Of a stretch of 64,000 nt of DNA, positions 42,768-61,015 are shown one piece after another. Positions within the stretch are counted from its first letter, which is position 1, and the number at the start of each line of letters is the position of its first letter. The stretch is from Epichloe hybrida. Lineage: Eukaryota; Ascomycota; Sordariomycetes; Hypocreales; Clavicipitaceae. Made by a program: the position numbers and the translations under genes. The notes beneath the pieces are model-generated. The model was not told the origin of the DNA. It ran no database searches and saw nothing but the letters and a program-made list of their open reading frames with translations. The DNA lies in the NCBI GenBank assembly GCA_019022495.1, contig JAFEKR010000005.1:2046001-2110000 (forward strand). The letters run 5' to 3'.

Positions 42768-42856
42768 GGTCCAGGTAATTCCGAGCAACTCGTAGCAAAA
42801 TTAGCGTAGAACCCACAGCGTGTTATGATGCTCGCTGCTCGGAATTACCTGAGACC
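42768..42856. repeat. Short element with 16-21 bp inverted repeats
   Basis: The left arm CAGGTAATTCCGAGCA (42772-42787) is perfectly complementary to the right arm at 42836-42851; with one single-base gap the match extends outward through GGTC. A 48-bp spacer separates the arms. The arms could form a hairpin or be the ends of a tiny non-autonomous element; no clear target-site duplication is visible. Confidence 0.7.
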
Positions 42857-44434
42857 CACTGTATGTGGTTTAATCTTAGCGACGGTATCCATCTATTTGA
42901 AAAAAAATTCTACCCCTTGCATCACCCGACTGTTATGAATGGTTTTCCGTACATTAAGTGTCATATGGAAACGTCTGGCAGGTCCAGCGGCATGTGCTTA
43001 ATCTTAATACGACTCTGTTGATAGAATAAAAAGACAAATCAACCCCCTTGATCTTTTGGGCTATTATCTACCATTATTTAATACTGTTTGGCTTGTTTGG
43101 CTGGCCGTCGCAATGGGTACCAAAATTGCCGTGAGCTTCGGCTTGGCCGAGACATATGACTTTTTTTTACCTTGCTGTACGTACATTGGCCGGCTCGCAC
43201 CGATTCTCTGCTGAACCTAGCGCTTTGTTGGCTAGTGCGGTGCCTATAGGGTAGGTGGGCTCGGTACGGTTCGTACTTTGGGGAGTATTATCAGACATTC
43301 GACCATGCCTAGGTTCTCAGCCCAGCACACCCTGCGCATCAGCTAGAGATCGAACTTGACGTTCTCGGCCTACTTCAGTTTGCTGCACGACAGACACTAT
43401 TCAGTCTCTATATTTGCTCTCAGCAGAAGCAGAGCGTCCCCTCGTACATTGCCCCTTGGTGGCATTTTGCCCTAATTTCGAGTGTTCTGTCGCACCCAGG
43501 TGCTCAAATCATTAAATCACCGTGATGGTGCCGAGTTACTCGGCATGCGGTGCGAAAATGATACAATTCGTGAACACAGACTCGCGCAATGTTGAACTTG
43601 CGGAAGTGTTCTAGACGACACAAACGACGCCATCTCTTGTTGCACAACCGGGTGACAACCCTGCTAAGTAAGGCCTTCCCACTTAGCTATCAGAGGCGAA
43701 ATCTAAGATCATACGGTCGTTTTCCAACCACGTTGTGCCTTCTATAACTCGCCCTGTAGGTGCAATTTCCTATGATTGGAAATCGTAGCATTAGTGCTGC
43801 CTGTATAGAAACTTGCAGCTTCTTGCGCTGGAATGCACATTGTTAATATCCAAATTTATTCCAAATTTATTCCAGCGTCCAGGGTATGCATTACAGGCAG
43901 GTGAGGGCGCAACGAAAGAAAGCTTCGTTCTCGTTGCATAACAGAATGCAGAGCACTTTTGACGTTCTCAGTTCAACGAGAACGGCGCAGCGTCATAGTA
44001 CCTTGTTGACGAAAAATGCCGTGCATGATCATAACCGTCTTCGCTGGCACATAGACAAACACACAAGAGCCATTATCCCCCCAACCGAATGACACTGCGT
44101 GACTGACGGCATCACCGCATGGGTAAATTGACATTCACGCCGCAGCCAATCAATATCCGAGAAGCGCGAACACACAACATCGCCGATAACACATATAACA
44201 AGGCAGTGGAAACGCGAACACGCGTGAGTGAGCGCCATATTGGCGAATTCAATTAACCTCGACCCAAAGCCGCCATTTCCCTCAAGTAGCACAGAACACC
44301 CATTGAAATCAAGACCAGCACCCGTTATCATGAAACACCGTGTAGCCCCGCGCCGTGACCTGCCCGGTTTACGACGTTAGGGCTAAAAACCAAACAATAA
44401 TGACAATATCGTAACATGTGCCCTACGGCAACCA

Positions 44435-50628
<6,194 letters not shown>

Positions 50629-52150
50629 ATGGATACTCACAAGTCACCAATCGCGCCGCGCCGGGATGCTTCAACACGCGTACAGAAACCAGAGTCAGGC
50701 TCGGACCGACTGGCAGCACTCAAAGCGCGGGTGGCCGCAGCTACAGGTGCAAGCAAGGCGAAGGGATATACCAACTTTGCGACTGGGGAATTGACATCAA
50801 AGAACTCTTCCTCAAAATACGGGGAGAAATATTCTGAAACTTCTCAACCCGTCGCTCACCAACGTGCACCTCAAACGTCCCGCGTCTCGGTGGCAACAAA
50901 TGCTCGAGCTCCCGAGCTCCCGAAAGAGAAACTCGGGTTAAGCAATCCTTACGTCGACGAAAACATGTCTGCCCAAAGCATTGGGCGCAGGCAACGAGAA
51001 CCAAGACGTTTGGTGTTCAATCAGAAGGGCAAATATATCCAGCAGGCGAATGCTCTCCGTCGACAAGCTGCACTCGAGACTATGAAAAAACGCATAGCGG
51101 AGCAAACGAGAAAGGCTGGTATAAATGAAGATTTAGATATCGAGAAGAACTTCGTCATTGACCCACCGCCGGATATCGAGTGGTGGGATGAGGGATTGGT
51201 GGACGGAGCAAGCTATGCAGAGATCGAAAACACAAGGAAGTTAAAGATTCATGGTCCTGAGACTATTGTTACCGAGTATATTCAGCATCCTGTTGCCCTA
51301 GCACCACCACAAGATCGGCATATACCCGAGGCAAAGGCAATGTTTTTGACTTCAAAGGAACAGGCGAAGATAAGGCGTCAACGAAGGATGGCGGAACTAA
51401 AGGAGATGCAAGCTAAAATTCGATTGGGATTGGTCCCAGCACCTCCCCCAAAGGTCAAGAAAGGAAATTTGATGCGTGTTTTAGGCGATGGCAAGTTCTT
51501 TCGTGTCTCTCACCCCAGCTTACAGCCTGCTAATTCATATTTTAGTTGCTGTAAAAGATCCGACAGCCGTAGAAGCAAGGGTCAATCGTGAAATTGCAGA
51601 AAGACACCAGAGACACCTTGCTTCCAACGAGGCACGGAAGCTATCGAACGAGCAGAAAACCGAAAAATTGGTCAAGAATCAGCAGAAAGATGCGGACAGG
51701 GGGATACATATCCTAGCCTTTAAGATTGCAAGTTTGGCGAATGGCCAGCATCGTTACAAAATTGGAATCAATGCTGCTCAAATGGCTTTATCAGGAACCT
51801 GTATTATGCACCCAAAATTCAATTTGGTAATTGTCGAGGGTGGCGCCTGGAGCATAGGCAAGTATAAAAAATTAATGCTGAGTCGCATCGACTGGACAGA
51901 GAACTCCCTATCACGAAGGCAAGAAGATGACAACGCGCCAGAAAAGGAATGGCTCCAGGCAGAGAATTCAGACGGCGTACTTAAAGATATGTCACTAAAT
52001 TATTGCACACTGATATTCGAAGGAGAGCAAAAGGCAAGGGCATTTCGAAAGTGGAGCACCAAGGTGTGTGAGACTGATTCTGAAGCGAGAGACATACTTG
52101 CTCGGGCAAAAATGGACAATTTCTGGTCTCTTGCGAAGGGTTTTCCATAG
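50629..52150 (+). CDS. PRP3: U4/U6 small nuclear ribonucleoprotein PRP3
   Basis: Exons 50629-51490 and 51546-52150 encode 488 residues, close to yeast Prp3 (469). The start MDTHKSPIAPRRDAS leads into an Ala/Arg-rich stretch. The PRP3 domain (about 130-330) contains FNQKGKYIQQANALRRQA, PPPDIEWWDEGLV, TEYIQHPV and KVKKGNLMRVLGD. The C-terminal DUF1115 domain (about 350-485) contains HPKFNLVIVEGGAWSIGKYK, LMLSRIDWTEN and CTLIFEGEQKARAFRKW, ending in FWSLAKGF. PRP3 binds U4/U6 duplex RNA in the tri-snRNP. The intron has a GC donor (G|GCAAGT), because only that choice gives LGDVAVKDPTAVEARV. A GT donor at 51505 would keep frame but insert five extra residues. Confidence 0.92.
51491..51545 (+). other. 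GC-AG intron in PRP3
   Basis: The 55-nt intron begins GCAAGT and ends TTTTAG, with a CTAAT branch-like sequence 12 nt before the end. It is phase 1 (G|TT gives Val). Confidence 0.65.
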
Positions 52151-52908
52151 CTGAAAACTATTGTACTTACACATTTAGCCTATAGAGCAGTTTTGCTTTA
52201 TGTCGTAAAAGTGCCAACCATGGCTGTGTTCTCGCCGGTTTGATGTCGTTGTCAGACGTCTATCATGCCAACTCAAGGCCTGAAACGAAAATATTCTCCG
52301 GTCGTAGAACAGTTATCGGGAGCGAAACAAGCATCCTTACTATTCAATGTAAGGGCTTCATATTGCAAAGCATATGGCAGCCAGAGCTACATCAACAGTT
52401 ATAGCTATTTCGCGTATTCTAATAAATATATGAAATGAAAGATTGACAGCCTAGACAACCCTAATACCAACATTGACCCCGATATCGAAACTAATCTCAA
52501 CTGTTCTGATCTCGAACATGACCAAACACAGTTAGATGTGGATAATGGATTGTGACTGGAACACCTTGGGCAGGTCACCTGATATACATAATAGGTTGAC
52601 GACCCCCCGCTCTGCGGTGCCAGTACGACCTACAATGGAGAGGCCGTGACGTCGCACGCGCCGGTTGACAATCTGAGAGAAAGACCTCTCTCAAAGACCC
52701 CCCCCCCCAAAAAAAAGGGAAAAAAAAGATCGGATAAGATCAATGACTAGGCCGGATTTTTTTTAACCTAATTCTGATAAGCATTGTAACCATTAGTTTG
52801 TCTGAGAAGCCATATTATTTCTCGTTCCACTGCCTGGCTAATGTCCGAACAATCATGAGCCCAGGCTCGTTGTAGTACCATACGTGTCTGCCCTCTACAT
52901 TACCATCG
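52151..52908 (+). promoter_or_regulatory. Spacer between PRP3 and the DDHD gene
   Basis: This 758-bp spacer between same-strand genes has no recognisable coding sequence. A compound homopolymer block (C11, A8, GGG, A8) lies at about 52698-52728, in the presumed promoter of the DDHD gene. Confidence 0.4.
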
Positions 52909-55900
52909 ATGGCGTCAACATCGCACAATTATGGCCACAAGTGCCGCCTCGCTCCCCTACAACGAGCCCCGAATGATAATGGGATGCCTTCTATTGTTTC
53001 GCAATTCTTTTATTCGTCTTTGATCCCAATCGATGAGCCGCTCTCTGCTTCACGTCATACCGGCAGTCCCGACAGCAAACCTCCAAAGCAACAATTTCGA
53101 CCGTTCGGACGTGGCGACAATAACACATTAGAGAAAGCCTGGTCTGGTCTGGCGTCGGACCACTCACGCAAACAGCATCTACTGACTAGGATCTCCCAGT
53201 CCGAGAATTCCTCTGCTGACGAATACAAAAAGCAGAGGCAGAAACATATACGAATGCTTGTGGGAAAGCTGGCACAACGACACCTGGAGCAACATGGTGG
53301 AGGGCGAGGTGTACATGGCCATGAGGGCGAAGGCCTTCCCAAAACAGCCCCGAATTTCCCAATCTGCTGCTCGTCACTGCACCGAGATATAATGGAAATG
53401 CTTCAGGAGGAGTTCTGTTCACTATCAAGAAAATATCGACCGGAGCTCGCAGTTGAAACATTGACACAGGACGTTCTTCAGGCTATGAGGAATAGAGAAA
53501 GCTCTAATTCAGACCAGACTGTTAAGGATCATCATACAAGCCCACCCCAAACAACAGGAAACCAAAGAGAACATGTAGACGCATTTCCTTCAAGTATCGT
53601 TCACATCGGCGTCAAGGACCTCGAGGATAACAACATAAGATCCCGATCATCATCGACGGCTACGATTGGATCGGGCGGGCCGCGCAGATCGGCACGTTTA
53701 CCACCTACCGGCGTCGGCATTTCCGGGAAACCATTTGTTCGCGTCGAGGATGCGGTAACTAGCTCGACATCACCACTGCAAGATGAAACAAAACTTAGCA
53801 GGACTTTGCAAAATAACAAAGACCGTGGCCCCGGGTGTCGGCACGACGCATCTAGATCGGAAGCACATGTCGCATGTGCGCCGGAAAATGTCAAAGGCGA
53901 CGACAAAACAGTTATAGATACCGTTGTCGGCGTATCTAGATTGCACAAAGTGTCACTTCCAATGCTTCATATGAAACCGATATACTGGTCGCCAGTCAAC
54001 GATGTTGCCGTAGTAATGAGGGCAACATGGTTTTATAGGTACATGGTGCACCTGACCATGATGTTATGCTTGTGCTAACCCTATGTCAGAGATACAATGA
54101 TGCCCGTCGCCCCACCCGTCGCTAACCAGTTGGAAGCTGGATACCAGGAACTACAACCTTGGACGCAGACTTGGGGGGATGAACTTAGGTGCGCTATTGA
54201 GATAGGCCCTGCCGGGGAGGAAAAAATCTCCCATTGTCTATGGCCCCAAGATTCCAAGCACTTCCATACCTGGCCCTCCTCTGACCCAGAGCCCAAGATT
54301 TCATCGGATCCTTTCTGCGCTGCACGATGTTTCCGGGGCGATGCGGCAACACAAGGCACGCTCATTTCCAAGGATACAGGGTTGCCGCCCTCTTCAGAGC
54401 GGACTAATCGAGCGTTCACTAATTATCACGTCATTTATAAGGATGAACGAGAGGCTTTTCTTTTAAAACCAACGCTAAAGCCATCAGCATATTATGGCAG
54501 AAGGCCTACATCAAAGATCGTCAAAGGACTTACTGTAGGGATTCCCGTAGTTCGAGGATTTGATCGGTGTGCTTGGGACCGACGAAACGGTCAGAAGCAC
54601 GGCGCCAAAGAAACAGCATTTAGGGAACCGTCTTTGGTTGATTCGACGCGAGATCCTCTTCAGTCTGAGAGCTGTGACGGATGCCGAGCAAACACAGACA
54701 GTGGACAGGTCACCGATCTTATTTTGGTTGCACACGGGATTGGTCAGAAGATTGCTGAAAGAGTAGAGAGCTACCATTTTACACATGCAATCAATGGATT
54801 CCGACGCGCTGTCAATGTTGAGATGAGCAACTCAGCTGTCCAGAGAGTTTCACGCCAGGGCCAAAAAGATGTTATGATATTGCCACTGAACTGGAGAATG
54901 GGACTTTCATTCGAAGAAGTTACTGCTGCTGAAGAAGAAGGTCTCACAGAGTCGCGACAAGAGTCGTTCGGTTTGAAAGATATCGAGCCAAATACGATCC
55001 CAGCCATTCGGAGCATGATATCTGATGTCATGTTCGATATTCCTTTTTACATGTCGCACCATAAGAGCAAGATGATCAAAGCTCTTATTTCGGAAGCGAA
55101 CAGAGTGTATCGACTGTGGTGCCAGAACAACCATGGATTTTCATCCGAGGGGAGAGTTCACCTCATTGCGCATTCCTTGGGTAGTGTGATGGCAGTGGAT
55201 ATCCTTTCACGCCAGCCGACTAAAGCGCCAAGCATGGATCTCAGCCGACCTGAACCGGAAAGCAGATTTCTTGAATTTGATACCACTAACCTATTCCTGC
55301 TGGGCAGCCCAGCTGGCTTTTTCTTACTGCTCGAGCAGGGTGCTCTAACACCGCGTCGGGGACGACGCAAGCCAGGTGCCGATGCGAGGGATGTAATGGA
55401 CAAGGACATAGTACGCGATGCAGGCAGATTCGGCTGCTTGGCGGTGGATAACATCTACAATGTCCTGGCGAAGGAAGACCCGATCGCATACCTGTTGAAT
55501 GGAACAGTGGACCCTGCTTATGCGGCAGTGCTCAAAACAGCCTTTGTCCCAAGCACTTCAGTGTCTATGTTCAAGTCAATGGGAGACGCTGTGCGAAAAA
55601 TAGTACCAGGATTATCTCCATCGCCTGATGCTCTAACCATGGAACCGGAACGCCCACCGAGCCTACGCCTCCCATCCCAACTGGAATTAGAGGTTCACGA
55701 CTTCACCCGTGAGGAGATTGCCGAAAAAAGAGCGTTCCTCCTCAACGACAATGGACAGATTGATTGGTTTCTAAAATCTGGAGGCGGCCCACTGGAAATC
55801 CAGTATCTGAACATGCTCAGTGCCCATACTAGTTACTGGATCAATCAGGACTTTATCCGCATGTTATGTGTAGAAATTGCGCGACAGCCAGGTCGAGCAT

Positions 55901-55959
55901 ACACACTACCAGCCATGAGAGCTGTTAAAGCTACGAAACGATTCTCCCTGGAGACATAA
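52909..55959 (+). CDS. DDHD-domain phospholipase (phosphatidic-acid-preferring PLA1 type)
   Basis: Exons 52909-54038 and 54090-55959 encode 999 residues. The start at 52909 opens MASTSHNYGHK. The first third is low-complexity. Around the 51-nt intron lies the conserved block MKPIYWSPVNDVAVVMRATW, then a split Arg codon, then LEAGYQELQPWTQTW. The nucleophile elbow AHSLG (Ser739) sits in VHLIAHSLGSVMAVDIL. The C-terminal DDHD domain (about 770-985) includes FLLGSPAGFFLLL, DPIAYLLNGTVDP, RAFLLNDNGQIDWFLKSGGG and AHTSYWINQDFIRML. Family members are intracellular PLA1-type lipases of ER/Golgi or mitochondria (yeast DDL1/YOR022C group). The final part is not a membrane anchor. It is convergent with RAD3, with 175 bp between stops. 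Confidence 0.9.
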
Positions 55960-56134
55960 AGCATATCAAAGGTAGTATCTCCTTTTTAGTTTATTCAGTC
56001 ATGTGAATCTGAGCAAGGATCTGAGCAAGGTGCCTGACTGTTTGGGACTAGAAGCCGAACTCCTGTATATTGTCCTGAGTCACATGCTCGTTAGATGATG
56101 TCGGTCGATGTGCATATTACAGCCTATTCCTTTG

Positions 56135-59063
56135 CTAAAAATCATCCAACTCCATCATCTCTTGGCCCAGCACTTCATCGTAGTCATAGTCGTCGACCAC
56201 AGGAACGGCCTTCCCTACAGGATTCTCCGATGTTTCTTCCAACTCACGAATTCTCTCCAAGTCTATCTTCTCCTTATGATTCAGCAGGTCCATATAACCC
56301 CATGTGCTGATACCCTCTTGATCTTTCGCATGGAAAGGCTGTGCCATGGTTCTGAGGAATCGCCTAGCACTACTCACTGCCATGTCAGTGCTAAGATTTG
56401 TGTCGACGTCGAGAAGTCCCTGGTTAATCCATTTGGGCAACTGAGTTCTCTTCTTCTGAAATCTGCGATCAGCAAGGACCATAATGCCATAATCATCCTT
56501 CCCACGCAAGACACGCCCGAGGCACTGTGCAGCGTGCCGCATTGCATCAAAGGACAAAAAATCATTTTCTTTGATGCGGTAAGTCTCGCGCAAAAACTCC
56601 AGTCTTGCCTTTAGTATTCGTGATTCTGTGTATTGAAACGGAACCCCAATGCAAAGTACGGTGCGTCCATACTGATGATCGAAATCAATGCCTTCGGAAA
56701 CCTTGCCCCGTGCCACGCACAACAAAATGGCCCCTCTGCCATTACAACATGCTGTGCGGTATGTTTCAAGAGCAAGGGATGTTTCCTGAGCATCTGGGGT
56801 CTCGACTAGAATGAGTTTGTACTTCCAGACCTCATCAAGAATGCCCATGCCTTGCCACATGCTGATGATTGACTCCATATACAAGTAAGATGGAAAAAAG
56901 ACGACAAGCCCATCCGGAGTGATTTTGGCAAATTCTATTAATAGAGTTCCATAGTTCCGCACCACGCTTGGTTCGTTGCGAACTTGGAAGCTGGTTGAGA
57001 TGGAGGCCTGATCACTTCCACGCGTCACAATCATGGGCAAGAATGATCGCCTTGCCAGTGTCATGCTGTAAGACTCTTGAATTACTGTTGAAAAATCCAG
57101 CATTTTCGGATACATCTCCAAAGGTGAAATCGTACCAGATGTGATAATAACAGAGTAAAACCTTTCGAAAACGGGCCGAATTGCAATTGCAGCATCAAGA
57201 CACGTGAAGTGTAGGATAGGATTAGGAACTTCGGCAGTGTCAGACTCGTAGGGCTCGAGAATAAGAAGGAATCCTTTCTCGTAGGTCGCTACCAAGGTGG
57301 CAAAGGTGGCGACCTCTTGTAATGGCTGGTAGTCTTCGATGTTGGTGAGTTCTAGCGTTCGAACAAGAGACGTTAACCTCTCAGCACAGAACCTGAGCGG
57401 TTTTTTCTCTATGAATGTGTGTTCCTTAAGGTGGGCGAGGAATGAAGGAGGTGTTTCAGATATCACCTGGCGCACCTTCATTCTCGTCTTTGTAATCCAT
57501 GTTAGTGCATACTGGCCGATCATTTTCGATTAGGTACTTGCCTTAAGATATTCAATGAACCTCTTGAGAAATGCAACAAAATGTTCCGCTCTTCTAATAT
57601 TTCCTGGAATTGCCTCTTTGAGAAGATCCTCTGGCAAGGCTGGTATATGTTAGCCCGTAACAAGTCGCATTGCATGCCAATGAACAAGTGACTACCTGGG
57701 TTCGCCATGAATGCATCTTCTTGCCGAGCTTCCTCGGTTTCTCGAAGACCCTGAACCAGTTTCTGGTATTCGTTCTGAAGCTGCTCCTGATCCGTATCCC
57801 GCATTTCATTGATTTTCTGCTCTAGATTTTTTGCTCCTCTGGTCGCTCTGCGAAGCGAGTCTTCTGTGATATCTGTACTCAGGGCTTCGATGCAAACGTT
57901 GTCAATATTGTGCGCTTCATCGAAGACCACAATACAATATTTCGAGAAATCTCTTGATACTCTTTCCGCAATTTTTGGGTCCAAAAGATAATGGTAAGAG
58001 AATATGACGACGTTACAGTATTGCATCTATTAATTCCAGTTAGCGTGCTTATGCATCTTTCCCAGTCCACTCACCATCCGTCGTGCAGTAAAATATGGGC
58101 ACTGCTTATGTTCTTCTCCATAGCGGAGGATACCATCAAACGTCCAAACACCATTAGGTATCAGATTATGTGGCTCTAGAAGATCGAGGTTCTAGTTTTC
58201 TTGGTTAGCACATCATCAAATGAAATAGGATGGGGCTTAATTTTCTCAGACATCGTGATACACGCAGAGGTCCACGTTTTCACCTCGCTCCTTCTTCTCC
58301 TTCACAAAGCCAGCAGTGAGACTTCTGCAGCGAGCATCGACTACCGAGCCACTTTTTTCTCGTTTAACGGATGGATGAAGACAAAGATTCTTGCGACTCG
58401 TCAAGCCCAAACCACGGAAGTCTTCCTCGTGGCCAAGTTGTTCGGCGCGATACTTCATCAGGGCTTTTAGCTCTACTAAAGCCTTCTCAATCTCCGACAT
58501 GGTACCTTTAGAAGATGAGAAATCAGCTAGTTGTCCGGGCCATATGTTACATGAAAGCACCGAAGATCTGTACGGTAATGGTGTGATCGGTGCATTGCGA
58601 GGCTGAATTGAACGCACGGGAGCAGTAGATGAGTTTTCGCGTCTCAGGCATGAATTGCTGATAGGCTACGATGAGCGAAAGAAGTGAGACTGTTTTCCCG
58701 GTGCCTGAGGGCATCTCTAGTACACAGTGACCGCCAGCATCGAGAGTTTCTAAAAGAAGTACGGTCAGAGCATCGTCAATCTTCAGTAAGTAGCAAGGGG
58801 ATGTTTACTTTTAAGATCACACATGTACCTGGAAAAGAAATTAGTTTCGGCTTCGAGACAAGCCTTAGAAAATGACTTACGCATATTGCTCTAGTGATGC
58901 ACTTCGTTAATCGAGAACTAAAATGTTTGCCTGATATGGAGACGTACCTGGGTATATCTTGGGGTATGGAAAGAGGACTGGTAATTTACTGCAAGATAGC
59001 TTAGTCTTGCCCAGCTTTACTATATGTCAAGGCCTAGTTTACTTACTCAATGTAGAACTTCAT
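56135..59063 (-). CDS. RAD3: RAD3/XPD TFIIH DNA helicase (10 exons)
   Basis: Minus-strand exons: 59063-59047, 58988-58948, 58890-58881, 58828-58809, 58749-58618, 58505-58252, 58191-58075, 58026-57696, 57639-57542 and 57487-56135, giving 790 residues. The assembled start [20 protein letters not shown] continues through the 10-nt third exon into QYAYMCDLKKTLDAGG. Walker A SGTGKT has Lys48, and the DEAH box is at 233-236. The four iron-sulfur ligands Cys115, Cys133, Cys154 and Cys189 are all present. Motif VI reads [22 protein letters not shown]. The tail is acidic. RAD3 is the 5'-3' helicase of TFIIH for nucleotide excision repair and transcription initiation. Intron 9 is GC-AG and intron 6 has a weak GTCTGA donor. 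A palindromic TCACGTGA lies at 59216-59223 upstream. Confidence 0.95.
57488..57541 (-). other. GC-AG intron in RAD3
   Basis: On the minus strand the donor is AAG|GCAAGT and the acceptor ACAAAG; the intron is 54 nt and phase 0. It joins [10 protein letters not shown] to [11 protein letters not shown], an almost invariant RAD3 stretch. The nearby GTACCT would shift the frame, so no GT donor works. Confidence 0.88.
58881..58890 (-). other. 10-nt microexon of RAD3
   Basis: The exon AGCAATATGC is flanked by an upstream CTAG acceptor and a downstream GTAAGT donor. It supplies the end of Glu20, Gln21, Tyr22 and the start of Ala23, which are conserved in RAD3. Confidence 0.85.
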
Positions 59064-59253
59064 CTCGTCGAAGCTCCGGAAAAACTAAAATGTCCATGAA
59101 CGTAAAACGGCAGCAAATACGGGGGGGGGGGTCCTTTGTAACAAGTGAATAGAGGCTGAGCTCACATGGAGGCGAAATGGCGGGAAGCTCGTGTGGGTCA
59201 AGCTACGAAACCCAGTCACGTGAGGGCGTTTTACTCCTGCACCACTGAGTCAC

Positions 59254-59274
59254 TGACCAGTGACCAGTGACCAG
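59254..59274. repeat. Tandem repeat TGACCAG x3
   Basis: Three perfect adjacent 7-bp copies lie about 190 bp upstream of the RAD3 start. Confidence 0.9.
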
Positions 59275-59745
59275 ACACCTGTTTTGTGCCAGAAAACTTT
59301 AATCTTTGTTAGTTATGAATCCATTGCTCTAACCGTGACAATGAGAAGTTAACTCTTATTGTATAATATGATATAAGCTATTGGTTATTTTATAACGTTA
59401 GCTTATGTTTACTTAGCTAGGTAGAAATATCTCTTCCTACTTTTTTTCAAATAATGATAATATTCTCGTTGCAAATGCAATGCATTAGCTATAATTAAAA
59501 ACATCAAAAATCAACTAAGTATAATATCTCTTAATACTAGTAGCTGCTAGTATTGTACTATACAATTGCTTTACATAGAGGCATGCTAGCTGCATACCGC
59601 GTTAGTCCTAATCAGGATTAATAGTCCACCCACCTAATTTTAGTGTGGGTCGTGTCTGTTAATTTTCACTGTAAACTAAGATGCCTATGTGCGACATCTA
59701 AAGGTGTTGATATTATTGATTTTTAAATTTTTTTTGGGGCCTTTG

Positions 59746-59775
59746 GTTGTGTTGTGTTGCGTTGCGTTGCGTTGC
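59746..59775. repeat. Pentanucleotide microsatellite (GTTGT)2(GTTGC)4
   Basis: Six adjacent GTTGY pentamers lie in the AT-rich RAD3/PPS1 spacer. Confidence 0.92.
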
Positions 59776-61015
59776 GTTAATATGAGAAAGAAGGACAGGA
59801 ATGCTACAGAAGAGGTTAAAAGCCTTACACGCACGTTACAGTGAGCTGCCTGCCCTTGCCACTGAAAAGAGCTAGTATATTTAGCGGGGGCTTAGGTGAG
59901 AATATACTTCTTTCGTTTTAGGCCTAAGGGGGTATGCGCATTTAAAAAAGGAGGTATGCGCGTTCAGTGACCCATTAATATTCCCAGCGGAAAGCCTGAT
60001 CTAGCCCATTTTGACGTTCTGTGCTCCCACCGCACTTTCTTCTGTAACAAAGGAATGGGCGGATATTGCTGTGGATGTTGATATTTTTTATTTATATCCC
60101 TCCCCTTTCTGATCTTTATGTAGTCTATTATGCTTAGGTTTAGTTAGAGATAGTGGGCGGGTAAATACCGGTAAGGAGTCAGAGTGTAAGGAGTGTACGG
60201 ACGTATGTAGTAATAGTCGTCAATGTCTTGTTGGTGTGGCATTGTGGTGGTCTCGTTGCCCATTACCACCACCCACCACCAGCTGATGCGACTACTAGTT
60301 GCCGCCCGCCCATTCATCTCTGAGCATGAAAGCAATGACCACTATCTCAGAGCCCTTCCCCCATGCAACCCTCCTCTTTCCCCTCTTCTTAACATCGCCT
60401 CCAATTCCATTGTTGATACTTTTGTAAGTCGAAACTCTCTCGCAATTATTCCAAGACGAGTCTCAGTCCATTTTGGGCACAGAATATCTCAAAGTCTCAT
60501 TGGGTGATGACTCGAGCTAGCTTACCCAGCAGCCATCATTCAGCGAGGCGAAGTCATGTGTGCTTTTCATCTGACATGATCATCTCGTCGCCTGGACCCT
60601 ACAAATTTGGGATCATTCCTAGTTTTCATCCTTGGCTTCGCTACTTCTTCAGTCAAGAACGTAAACGGAGCTTTTGAAATCACTTATGGACTCACAATAA
60701 TTGCCTTTGCTTCTTTTGTGTTGCATATTGTGAATAGCCTCGTTCGAAATCCGGTTTCTTGGGAGGCTCAACGAAGTTGTTCTTGATGGCTTGCCCAACC
60801 GTTCACTACGTAACACGGCTCATCCCCATGTGTAATTCGGTGCTAACACAATCGCAGTTCAATTGGGACCAAATCACTCGACGTCGACCTCTACTTGGAT
60901 AGGTCATGACAAGAACGGGGAATAGACTGCTCCTCTCGATACTCGGCGCAAGTGACTCGAAGTAATATCTTGTCGCAATAGAAGCAAAGGCACTGGTGAT
61001 ATCAGCGTAGCTAGA

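Larger units (their letters stand above)
41924..44434. other. Long intergenic region between the RPN4-like gene and histone H4
   Basis: I recognise no gene in this 2.5 kb. The right-hand limit is the H4 stop codon. It contains a PACE-type site (41978-41986), a short inverted-repeat element (42768-42856) and a small duplication CCAAATTTATT near 43850. Open frames here are short and resemble nothing I know. Confidence 0.45.
59064..61015. other. Intergenic region between RAD3 and PPS1
   Basis: No recognisable gene lies in this 1.95 kb. It begins with the RAD3 promoter (TCACGTGA at 59216-59223, G11 at 59121-59131, three TGACCAG repeats at 59254-59274), then an AT-rich core (59300-59750), a pentanucleotide microsatellite (59746-59775) and the PPS1 upstream region with CCACCACC runs near 60265. 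Confidence 0.45.
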
